From the NCBI GenBank assembly GCA_004325065.1, contig PITI01000286.1, positions 1 to 15,327 of the forward strand: a stretch of 15,327 nt of DNA, read 5' to 3'. This document shows, one piece after another, positions 1 through 7,985 of the stretch. The notes beneath the pieces are model-generated. The model saw only the letters and a list, made by a program, of their open reading frames with translations. It was not told where the DNA came from and made no database searches. Each line of letters begins with the position of its first letter. The first letter of the stretch is position 1. The DNA is from Hamiltosporidium magnivora (lineage: Eukaryota; Microsporidia; Dubosqiidae). Made by a program: the position numbers and the translations under genes.

Positions 1-1
1 C

Positions 2-421
2 ATTGAAGTAGGAATCACTTCCCATGATTCACTTCAAATAGTTGAAACTGAAAAACTTAGGAAGTATGACCTGCTAGCCAATGAGATGGGTCTTATTTAT
101 AAGTTTGGTGTTGAGATAATCCCTTATGTGATGACCTGGGACGGTATTGTGACAAAATACCATAAATCTCATCTTAGAAGACTAGAAATACCCATGAATG
201 TAGAGGCATACATTCAGTCTATAGTACTTAAGAAGACAGTCGAAACAATTTCCTTTGACCGACGAAGAGGACTTGAGTCAGGACTAAATGCCGAAAAGAG
301 CTGGGAGAGAGCGTCAATGGGTGTTATTATGAGAGCAGAGAGGCATGAGGAACCAACATCTCCTTTAAAATTAGCGAAGAGAGAGGAAGATGGTGTTAAA
401 ACTTTAAAACCAAAAAAATAA
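2..421 (+). CDS. R4/Dong-like non-LTR retrotransposon polyprotein, C-terminal restriction-like endonuclease region (partial)
   Basis: The frame is open from the left edge, so this is the C-terminal 139 residues of a longer protein; the first ATG at 86 is only an internal Met. The translation opens with IEVGITSHDSL, then EKLRKYDLLANE, then IIPYVMTWDGIVTKYHKSHL and AYIQSIVLKKTVE. This pattern (an acidic/EVxxTS core, a conserved K/RKYD helix, a VxTWDGxV strand) matches the endonuclease-like C-terminus of R4/Dong-class single-ORF LINEs, recognised here from family knowledge. That domain nicks target DNA for target-primed reverse transcription; the reverse transcriptase itself would lie left of the window. 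The terminal 40 residues are polar and basic. The stop at 419-421 follows a run of seven A residues and looks like a frameshift: the related copy at 1959-2186 stays open through the equivalent position. The copy is therefore probably slightly damaged, although the visible domain is intact. Confidence 0.8.
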   Translation: MEVGITSHDSLQIVETEKLRKYDLLANEMGLIYKFGVEIIPYVMTWDGIVTKYHKSHLRRLEIPMNVEAYIQSIVLKKTVETISFDRRRGLESGLNAEKSWERASMGVIMRAERHEEPTSPLKLAKREEDGVKTLKPKK

Positions 422-577
422 TACACCCCTTATTTCACAAGGAGGAACCACTTTGGAGGAAAGATCAATAACATAAATGAAGAGTCGGATTTGGAAGAAG
501 AGACAATATTGGTTAAAGAGGTAGAAGAAAACATATAAAAATGTTAAAATATTTTAACCCAGAATTTTATTAAATAA
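422..577 (+). mobile_element. 3' tail of the R4-like retrotransposon (copy 1)
   Basis: This stretch follows the retrotransposon stop and is repeated, with substitutions and small indels, at about 2020-2186. Shared blocks include CCCCTTATTTCACAAGGAGG and TTTAACCCAGAATTTTATTA. Part of it was probably coding: in the other copy the frame reads through as an acidic tail ending in ENI-stop (GAAAATATATAA). Here the corresponding ENI-stop is at about 530-538, but in a frame shifted relative to the upstream domain. The shared sequence ends after TTAAATAAA at about 577, taken as the element's 3' end. There is no long poly-A tail. Confidence 0.65.
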
Positions 578-1958
578 AATAATGTAAGTAAATAAACTAA
601 AATGTGAAACCATTTTTTGCAAAAAACAAAATATTGATACAGAGATAAAAGATTGCATTTAAAAACCAAATATTTGGAAATAAAAAAATTGGTTAAAATG
701 ATTCCTACCTAACGACAAATAGAAGATCTTATTGATTTCTGTGTTTCAAGCAAAATAATTGGAAATATTATTCAATTAATTGTTTATATATACAAATATT
801 CCATGGTTCGTTGATCATGCGTGTTTTTAAAATGTTTAGACATACTATCCTTCTTCGTAATCGAATTTCTGCGATCTATTTTCCAAGGGCTGCAAAACAG
901 AGCCGATCGAACAAACAAAAAACCAAAGTTAATTGTTCTATAAAATTTACTAACTTAAAAAAACATTAAATAATTATTTTTTATTCAACCTAAGTTTTCA
1001 ATACAACATCAAAGATACCAATACATATTTAGGGAACGACACAAATATATTCACGATATTATTAATACATTGTCTATAGCCGATGAAACAATCAATTCAC
1101 AATGAAGTTACCAAAAAGGCTAATTTTATATATCTGTATATTTGTTTCAGAATTCGATTTAATCGACCAGTATTCAATTTTAACGAAAAATATCGATTAT
1201 GCATAGAATATTGTCAAATTTTTTCTTTATATTAAGTTGAGATTACTATGATAATTTCTAGACCCATCAAAAGAGAATAAAATTAGATTTAATAGCGAGC
1301 AGGAAAATGTAATCCAAAAATCCAACATATAAAAAAAAATCTAGGTATGAATACACTTATGAGCGTAAATAATTTCATATTAGAGACTTTTAAAATAGCT
1401 AAAATTGTAATTTCCTTGATAATAGAGCATATTTTACGCAATTAATGGGTAAATGAGATTATAAATTCAAGCAAATTCATAAAATATTTTTAAATTAAAA
1501 ATAGAATTCTATTGATTTTAAAGGTCCATTTGTAGCAATATTCTATCAATTTTTATACACGAATATTTTAAACAAAAAATACAGAAATATATAATATATA
1601 TTAGACCGAAGGATTATAATATAAGATAAAAATATTGTTTATAAAAATAGTATTGGTAGGTTATTATTTAATTTTCTAAATTTATATTTTCGAGCAATTG
1701 GATATATAACAACAAAAATATCGTTAAACGAGGTTAGCAATACAAATTTCCAAGAAATTTATAAAGAGTTAAATATGATATTTGTCTTAAAAAACCTTAG
1801 GCATGTTTTATTATTGCTTCAAAAATATATTTCTTGGAAAATCTTAAATAAAATTATTAATTTCTAATTTTTTATCATATTTGAGGAAAATAATTCTTTT
1901 TAATAAAATTTCAATCATTTGAACTAGTATTTATAAGATAATTTTAATCGCAAAAAAA
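578..1958. other. AT-rich intergenic stretch without a recognised gene
   Basis: Both strands are dense in stop codons and I see no RNA gene. A slightly less AT-rich patch at about 835-925 has a short open minus-strand reading of roughly 25 codons with a mixed composition. It matches nothing I recognise. The interval separates two copies of the same retrotransposon 3' end, so it could be old transposon-derived DNA. Confidence 0.5.
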
Positions 1959-2186
1959 CCTTTAAAAGAAGCGAACAGAGATTAAGATGGTGTTAACTTT
2001 TTAAAAACAAAACAAAAAATAATTCACCCCTTATTTCACAAGGAGGAACCGCGTTAGAGGAACCGATCATAAACATAAATAAAGAGTCGAATTTCGAGGA
2101 AGAATCAACCGTGGTAAAAGATGTTGATGAAAATATATAAAAATAGTAAACAAAAAATATTTTAACCCAGAATTTTATTAAATAAA
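1959..2186 (+). mobile_element. Decayed, 5'-truncated second copy of the R4-like retrotransposon 3' end
   Basis: The segment aligns along its length with 362-577. It begins at CCTTTAAAA (362 and 1959), runs through GATGGTGTTA and the CACCCCTTATTTCACAAGGAGG block (the latter longer than 20 bases, given by position 2025-2046), and ends at TTTTATTAAATAAA. It starts abruptly inside the coding region, as expected of a 5'-truncated LINE insertion. In the frame of copy 1 it carries an early stop (GAT TAA at about 1979-1984), so it is dead. In the following segment it keeps an open acidic frame to TAA at about 2140, and this shows that copy 1 has two small indels there. A-rich DNA on both sides makes a target-site duplication hard to define. 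Confidence 0.75.
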
Positions 2187-3047
2187 TGCCCAAAAAATAT
2201 AACCATTTTAGATATAAAGCTTCTTTCACAGAATGATCAAAACATAAACAATCATTACAAAATAAACATTTTTTTTTATTTTTTTTTAAAGTATAAAATT
2301 AGATTTTCTTTGAAGCATAGAATTCAATTGTATTGTTATAAAAATAAATTCGATTTACATTTTAAAGCCTTATTAATTTTTTTTAATGAGAATTTAGTTA
2401 TTTTGTAAAAATATTCTAGCCGATACAAATAGATCTATAAAGAAAAATTAAAAATTATACATTTTTGCATATTCTGAGGGTTTTACACTGAATTTTTTTT
2501 AAAAACGACTGATTATAGATGTTGAAAAAATATACAAGTATTTAAAGACAAAGAATAAGTCAAATACTACGTAGACATCTGAATTAAAGCCATTGTCTGC
2601 CAATAAATCTGTGAAACTAAAATTATAAAAAATATTTTACTAATTTTAAAAGATTTAGCCACCTTAATTTACACAAACACCTAATAAAATTGAAATTAAA
2701 TTTATATTGAACTAAATATCTTAAATACTTGAGGATTTAAATATTAAGAGAAAAATAAATATTAAAAATAGTTAATCCGCATGCTTTCACTACTATTATA
2801 TTTTTTATATTTTCGAACCATATATTAAAAGAAGCTCATTTTATGATCTCTAATTTATTTATTTATCACCTAATTTGAGTACAATAGAATAAAGATTTAT
2901 ATTATGTTTCTATGAAATATTTGAAAAAAATCTCGCCACTAAATAGAAACAACTGATATTAAAGAAAATAAATATTAAAAACAACATTATAATGTGTTAT
3001 ATGAGTAAAAACATGTCAAAAAGATAAAAAAAATCATAATAAAGCTT
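2187..3047. other. AT-rich intergenic stretch, no gene seen
   Basis: Homopolymer A and T runs and stops occur in all frames. There is no conserved protein, tRNA-like fold or repeat that I can support. The right end is the 3' flank of the minus-strand orphan gene. Confidence 0.5.
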
Positions 3048-4370
3048 TTAATTGAACAAGTATCGCAACCATAAAGAAAAGAATGTTTCTTCGGGATATT
3101 TGATTTGAATGTTATGGTTTGTAGGTTGTATTTCGCAATTTTTCTTTAAAAAGAGATACAATGCTTTTGCAATCAACTCTTTTTGAATAACGAAATCGTA
3201 AATTTTTTTGTATTTAAAAAAATATTTGTTTAAAATATTATTAAACTCATCTAATTTTCTTTTTATAGAATCAATTAAAGAAGAAAGTTTATTTGAGGAT
3301 TTTAGAGCGAGATATGCTATAGTTTCAGAATTTTCATTAATTAAACAACTTAATATTCTAATATCTGAACATATGCGATTTAGTGTTTCCTGGTTTGAGA
3401 ATGATGAAGTGAATGGTTTAATTTGCAAGGATATTATTACCTTACGAATTTTTCTTTTTAAACATTTTATTTTTGACACAAAGTTAGAAGGTGAATCGGC
3501 ACAGTTAGGAAACATGAAATCTTGCCCAAAAATTAGAACATTTTTGATATCTTGCCCTAGGTTAACATAAAGATTACACAATTTTTCATATCCAATGGCT
3601 TGTCTTTTTATTATTTTATCAAAAATCATTTTGTGTTTTTTATCTCTATAGTTAGCAATATTTTTTCGAAAATTTTCATATTCCTTCATTGCATCAGGAT
3701 TATTCAAAATTTTTTTTATATCATCAACTCTTAGAACATGATCAAGATATATTGGTTGTTTTTTAATTTTAATTTTTATTTTTTCGATATTTATTTCGGA
3801 TTTGGTAGTAAAGTATATTATATTAATCGTGTTTAATTCAGAATATGTAAATACCTTGGATACTTCCTCATAAAATTTTATGTATTTATAGCAAGGTAAT
3901 TCGTAGTAAAAATATTTTTTGATAAAACCAATTAGAAACTCGTTTCTATACAAAGAATCAGCCAGAATTACTTCTTTTAATCCTTTTAAATCCAAACCAT
4001 TTATCATATTGACAATCTTATTTACTTCTGTTTTATGAATATATTCATGATCTTTCTTCAAAAAATCTTTAAAAGTTGTTTCATGATAATAATCACTGGT
4101 AAAATGTATAGGTACCAACAAACATACATTTCTGTTATTTAAATTTATCATAGAAAGCAAAAAACTATCATTTTGAATGAAATATTTAGCCAATGAATCG
4201 TTTGAAATTTGAAGTTTCATCATTTCCTGTCTTAAATGCCCAATAATACAAATAGATCTAATATTGATCCAAATAAATATTATTATTACGATTTGAAGTA
4301 ACAATGATAGTGTCACAAATATATTTATGAAACATAAGAATATTCTTCCTTTCATTAATGAGGGATGCAT
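3048..4370 (-). CDS. Orphan protein with N-terminal membrane anchor, 440 residues
   Basis: An uninterrupted 440-codon frame in DNA this AT-rich is very unlikely by chance, so I take it as a real gene; the 120-codon plus-strand frame inside it is a shadow. I do not recognise the family. Residues about 10-37 are strongly hydrophobic (leucine/isoleucine-rich, ending IFIWINI) and flanked by basic residues, so they could be a signal anchor or an uncleaved signal peptide. The remainder is lysine- and isoleucine-rich, predicted mostly helical, with scattered cysteines and no enzyme motif. That suits a type II membrane or secretory-pathway protein of a fast-evolving microsporidian lineage. The start is ambiguous. 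Met1 and Met6 are both possible, and a CCC triplet lies a few bases before the Met6 codon (4355). A CCC or GGG triplet just before the start is a feature reported for microsporidian genes, so Met6 may be the true start. Confidence 0.75.
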   Translation of the reverse strand: MHPSLMKGRIFLCFINIFVTLSLLLQIVIIIFIWINIRSICIIGHLRQEMMKLQISNDSLAKYFIQNDSFLLSMINLNNRNVCLLVPIHFTSDYYHETTFKDFLKKDHEYIHKTEVNKIVNMINGLDLKGLKEVILADSLYRNEFLIGFIKKYFYYELPCYKYIKFYEEVSKVFTYSELNTINIIYFTTKSEINIEKIKIKIKKQPIYLDHVLRVDDIKKILNNPDAMKEYENFRKNIANYRDKKHKMIFDKIIKRQAIGYEKLCNLYVNLGQDIKNVLIFGQDFMFPNCADSPSNFVSKIKCLKRKIRKVIISLQIKPFTSSFSNQETLNRICSDIRILSCLINENSETIAYLALKSSNKLSSLIDSIKRKLDEFNNILNKYFFKYKKIYDFVIQKELIAKALYLFLKKNCEIQPTNHNIQIKYPEETFFSLWLRYLFN

Positions 4371-5027
4371 TTTTTGTTGTAATCTGTTATTAAATTATTA
4401 TCAAATATTTTTTCATTAATTTAATTTAATTAATATTTTACAAAATATTCATTTAATTGTTTTTATCAGTAAAATTAGTAGTAATGTTTCTCAAATTATT
4501 CCATTTTCTAGTTTATATTTAATTAGTTTACATTATTAAGATGGTTATTATCCGATAAAAAATTTTAAAATTAAATTTATCAAATATGTTAGATATTAAA
4601 ATCAAATCTAAAAATAAAAAATACCTTTAAACTATGTTATAATTTATTTTCGTCGAAAATTTACACATTTTTATATTTTGAAAAAAAAAAATTAATGTAT
4701 TTTATCTTTTGAAAGAAATATTCTTTTTAGGATTTGTTTTTTTATTTTTTAATTAATAATTTCCTTCTGCTAAAATTTTTAATTTTTGTAAAAAATATTT
4801 TCATATCTGAAAAATATCTATATTCAAAAACATTAAAAGAGTTTAAATTAAATAATTATGGTGTTGGTGCCTCTATTTCCATGCGTTGCTGTATCAAAAT
4901 CTGGTTTTATTTGCTTTTTTTTATGTTTGACTATTTTCTATGTTTTGAGTCAATACTTATTGTTATTTGTTTTATTGTCTTTGAGAATTAATAAGCGCCG
5001 ATATTTTAGCAATGAGTGTATTGGAAT
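4371..5027. other. AT-rich stretch with only doubtful short frames
   Basis: This interval is the upstream region of the orphan gene and the downstream flank of the possible spliced gene. Two overlapping plus-strand frames of 85 and 67 codons (4734-4991 and 4858-5061) consist mainly of Phe, Leu, Ile and Lys. That is what poly-T/poly-A DNA encodes by chance, and the second runs antisense into a better coding candidate. I see no convincing gene here. Confidence 0.45.
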
Positions 5028-5482
5028 TTACCTCCTAAGTGACGGATTGATCTCTGCTTGATGCACTTCATATCCTTCGTAAAGAATGTTTACGTTGGAA
5101 TAACAATCTAAAAAATCGAAGAACAATGTCACTGGAACGCCAATAACTTGGTTAAGCCTTACTCTCTTCTCGGATTTTGTTCCCTCCGTGGGGAAAGTGC
5201 TAAGAAATATAATTAATAAACTTAATGCATAATTTTAAACACATTTTATCATTAGCATAATAATAAAATAATAACAAGTTATTCGTATATTTACCTGAAT
5301 TTTAGTAATATTTCAATTATTTTACGGCTATCGTCAGCATTTTTCCTGGTATTGAATTCCTTAGTCAATGCAAAAAAAATTGCATTTTTTTTAAGCACTA
5401 TCGATTTGATATATGTTATTATTCTTAAAATTATTTGAAGCTTTTTGGTGTGCATAAGATATTTTCTTAAAATGATACTCAT
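5028..5482 (-). CDS. Possible two-exon gene, 119-residue unknown protein
   Basis: Exon 1 would be 5482-5295 (62 codons plus 2 nt) and exon 2 5199-5028, joined across a 95-nt intron. Exon 2 is the reason to propose it. Its minus strand is open for 56 codons with a protein-like, GC-richer composition, for example RVRLNQVIGVPVTLFF and ILYEGYEVHQAEINPSLRR, and it lacks an ATG near its beginning. Exon 1 ends ATTCAG|GTAAAT, the acceptor is TTTCTTAG|CACTTT, and the join preserves frame (AG + C = Ser). Exon 1 is basic and isoleucine-rich and its start at 5482 is weakly supported. I do not recognise the family. At the end of exon 2 a second GTAAAT overlaps the stop codon (5028-5032), so a further exon is possible. 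Alternatively exon 2 is a fragment of a lost gene or transposon. Confidence 0.4.
5200..5294 (-). other. Candidate spliceosomal intron, 95 nt
   Basis: On the minus strand it starts GTAAATATAC and ends TATATTTCTTAG. It contains a possible branch site, GCTAATG, in the middle and TTATTAATT close to the acceptor. It is far more AT-rich than exon 2 and contains stops, and removing it joins two open frames. Known microsporidian introns are few, often short, and tend to have the branch motif next to the acceptor, so this one would be somewhat atypical. It has not been tested against transcripts. Confidence 0.38.
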
Positions 5483-5993
5483 TTATCTTTATTGTATGAG
5501 ATTATATCTTAATACTTCTATAAACAATAAATGTTTCATTATGACAGATAATGTCTTATTGCAGTATTTAAACGTTTAAACATATATAATGCATTAATTC
5601 AAACTCTCTTGTACTTTCATACCATTTTTTTCAGCTAAAACAAATGTATTGAAAATTTTCGGAACTTCCTGACAGCACTATTATTACTAAAAAAATCATT
5701 TTTAAGATACTCATTTTCAGAAGATTTCCTTACCGAAAGACTCCGAATTTGTTTTGTAAACCTAAATTATTTATTCTTTAATATGAAGTAGAGTGATGCC
5801 GAAAAATCGAATTCCACTATCACGAGCCTCAGGCACCATTTATTTATACCATTATTTCGTGTTTATAATTAATTTAAACTGCTATTAAAAACATATTTGG
5901 CTTTTCTTCGATCTTTAAAAATAATTTTTTTTTGAATATACAATTAGAAAAACATTTATTTGGCAACATATGTTCATATTAAATCAGATAGAG
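5483..5993. other. AT-rich stretch with a short signal-peptide-like frame
   Basis: On the minus strand a 27-codon frame at 5714-5631 reads as a plausible secretion signal (MSILKMIFLVIIVLSGSS) but stops soon after. It could be an unspliced first exon, a broken gene or chance. The patch 5795-5840 is less AT-rich, with a 22-codon minus-strand frame (start 5839) that I cannot assign. Nothing here is strong enough to call as a gene. Confidence 0.3.
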
Positions 5994-6229
5994 CAGCGGT
6001 TCTTAACCGGGGCTGCCCGCACCCCAGGAGTGCAAGAATGTATTTTTTCAGAGTGGACAGAAGCTTCCGTCAAAAGCTTAAGCTCATACATAAATTTTGA
6101 TTATGGTTTTATTGTAAAGAAGTCAAACAACAAATTTAGAAAAAATCGAAACACATTTTCATTCGGAATGCGGGATCCAATTTTCAGATTCAAAGAAGTA
6201 CAGCGCACTTAAAAGGTTTAGGACCACTT
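5994..6229. mobile_element. hAT-like miniature inverted-repeat element (about 236 bp)
   Basis: The left end, CAGCGGTTCTTAACC followed by a GC-rich stretch with GCACCCCAGGAGTGC, is typical of hAT-superfamily termini, especially non-autonomous copies in animal genomes. The right end, GGTTTAGGACCACTT (6215-6229), is its imperfect inverse: 11 of 15 positions agree when reverse-complemented. The flanking 8-mers AGATAGAG (5986-5993) and TCATAAAG (6230-6237) agree at 5 of 8 positions, compatible with an aged 8-bp target duplication, which is the hAT signature. There is no transposase; the 80-codon frame across it (5970-6212) is not recognisable and is more likely incidental. GC content at the left end contrasts sharply with its surroundings. 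Confidence 0.6.
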
Positions 6230-6842
6230 TCATAAAGGAATTCAACAAAGAAACAATTTATTTTTAGTCTAGATACTTATAAACCATGTTTTCGGTCTCA
6301 CTATAAAATTCTTAGCCGTTGAACCATTTGAAACGGACTTACTTTTATATTCTATAAAGAAACAAAATTACATTAAATTATTTTCTTAAACTCATTAATT
6401 AATCAAGCAAATTTTCTTACTATTTTCATTTAGTTTGTTTTACTGATACCTAGTCAGTTTGCTAGTATGTTTTTGAAGTCTTAAACACGCAATTTTATAT
6501 AAATATTTCAAAATAATTTGCTAAAAAGTTATTTTTCCTCTACAGTTTCATATATTTAGCAATTTTTAGTTAACTTAGTTCATTATTTTATTTTTGCTCA
6601 ATTAACTTAACAAACTATTCTCGTAAATTTCATTTGCTTTTTTGTTAGCTGCTATTCATGTGAACTGTTTTTTTTGCCAGAAAAGAGCGGTTTGTTTAAA
6701 TATTCTTTATTGTTTAGGTCCTTATACTCATGATTCTAATTCATATTTTCGAAATTTTTTTTTATTCAGGTATAAAACTCCTTGAGTCTATTCAAAGAAT
6801 AATTATTTTATCTACTTTAAACGGTAATCTAAATCAACTACA
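6230..6842. other. AT-rich intergenic stretch, no gene seen
   Basis: Long T and A runs and frequent stops on both strands. No RNA gene, repeat or conserved coding segment was found between the hAT-like element and the transposase-like remnant. Confidence 0.5.
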
Positions 6843-7061
6843 ATGAGAAAAGACACAAAAACCATTAATTATGCCATAAATTTGTTTATATATTTGTTAT
6901 CAGTGCTTAAAAAGCCATTTAAATTAAATCTTACTTTAAAAAATTGTAAAGCGTATTTTTTGATGCTTTATTGGTGGAGGGAATATGAGCACATAAAAAA
7001 ATTTCTGCTTGGAGATGAGTGTGTTACACTGGTGTGGGGATCATTGTTGGATTTTCGGTAG
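6843..7061 (+). pseudogene. Possible ISXO2-like transposase N-terminal remnant
   Basis: This is a 72-codon frame. Its second half (LTLKNCKAYFLMLYWWREY, then HIKKFLLGDECVTLVWGSLL and DFR) resembles the segment of ISXO2/IS1595-type transposases between the zinc-ribbon region and the DDE catalytic core. In that family an SLTL-like helix, a YxW strand and a TVVDWxNFxR motif follow each other; here VTLVWGSLLDFR would stand for the last. The preceding 'SVLKKPFKLN' could correspond to the 'S(I/V)RKxSFF' stretch. The zinc-finger cysteines upstream and the catalytic DES/DDE residues downstream are not found, so at best it is a broken fragment. The match is by eye only, and chance or an unrelated small protein remains possible. 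Confidence 0.33.
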
Positions 7062-7985
7062 GAATAAAACCACACTAAATCTTCGGTTATTCCATGGGAG
7101 TTATTATGATTAGTAGAAGCCTTTGAAATGGCGAAACATTTTCTACAAATTTATTTGTAGTTTTTTATGTAACTAGATTGCAGACCGCAGCTGAATTTGC
7201 AGGTAATTGTCATGTAAAAATATGAAAATCTAGCCTTGCTCACTCGGGTTAGAAGACTTAGCACCCGGGAGATATAAAAAAGAAACCATTAAAAGTCAGG
7301 AAAGCTAAGAATCAGGTTATACATGTTGGTAGGACATTGCACTGTCTAAATAAACCTCATGTAAGTCTCTGAAATATATCTTATCTAAAAGTTTATGAAA
7401 TCAAATAGTTTAGAGTAAGTAGGAATTCTGCATAGTCTCGCAGAAGCCTAATTAAGGGGTTTCGGCCTCCAATCACTTTCCGTGCAACAGACATTAACAA
7501 CTCCGGGCAACTGCCTCGACTATTAATTTGATTTTAAATACGGGGTAGTTGAAAGGCCTTGAGACGTAGGTATCGCAGAGGGTACCAATGGAGTGTTAAT
7601 AATAGTTATTTATGTTAAACCTTGAACCGCGTCTATGTCATGAAAACAAATATAACACTTGCCACTGTTTTTAAAAAAAGATGTGATACTTTTAAATAAA
7701 GTCTGTTTGATACTTTTATTGTGATGTAGTGTATAGCAGCGCAAAAAGCTGATTTAAAATTATAAGTGCAAATATTTTTTATTCAATGGCCGTTTTAAAG
7801 TTTTTCATGCACTTCATCCGCACATCATTATTGGTTGTATAAGATTTATGAACAAATAATTGGTGCACTACTTCATTCCAAAAAATTAATCCTTTCTAAA
7901 TCAGTCATCGCTTTGGTCGTACATTACTAAATTATATAAATGATTATTAGATCAATGAAAAATTTACAATGAAATCTTTTTTTAA
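7062..7985. other. Less AT-rich stretch of unknown nature
   Basis: From about 7180 to 7640 the base composition is visibly richer in G and C than anything nearby (for example ACTCCGGGCAACTGCCTCG at 7500-7518), yet every frame is closed at short intervals. A small hairpin is possible at 7246-7268 (CGGGT ... ACCCG). It could be the degraded body or untranslated region of a mobile element continuing from the transposase-like remnant, or a non-coding RNA locus. I recognise neither. From 7660 on it is ordinary AT-rich DNA forming the 3' flank of the deacetylase-like gene. Confidence 0.4.

Noticed and set aside
214..426. 70-codon minus-strand frame
   Set aside because: Antisense to the recognisable R4-like endonuclease region.
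835..925. Short minus-strand coding-like patch
   Set aside because: Only about 25 codons between stops, no start, no recognisable family; too short to support.
1993..2229. 78-codon minus-strand frame
   Set aside because: Antisense to the second R4-like 3' end. Its Phe/Leu/Tyr-rich composition comes from complemented A runs.
3208..3570. 120-codon plus-strand frame
   Set aside because: It lies wholly antisense inside the 440-codon orphan gene, which is longer and has a membrane anchor; it reads as a shadow.
4734..5061. Two overlapping plus-strand frames rich in Phe, Leu and Ile
   Set aside because: Composition is that of T-rich DNA, there is no family resemblance, and the second overlaps the better-supported minus-strand exon at 5028-5199.
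5970..6212. 80-codon plus-strand frame
   Set aside because: It spans the hAT-like element from just outside its left end and matches no transposase I know; probably incidental.
7246..7268. CGGGT...ACCCG hairpin considered as part of a tRNA
   Set aside because: No acceptor stem, D-arm or T-loop consensus can be fitted around it.
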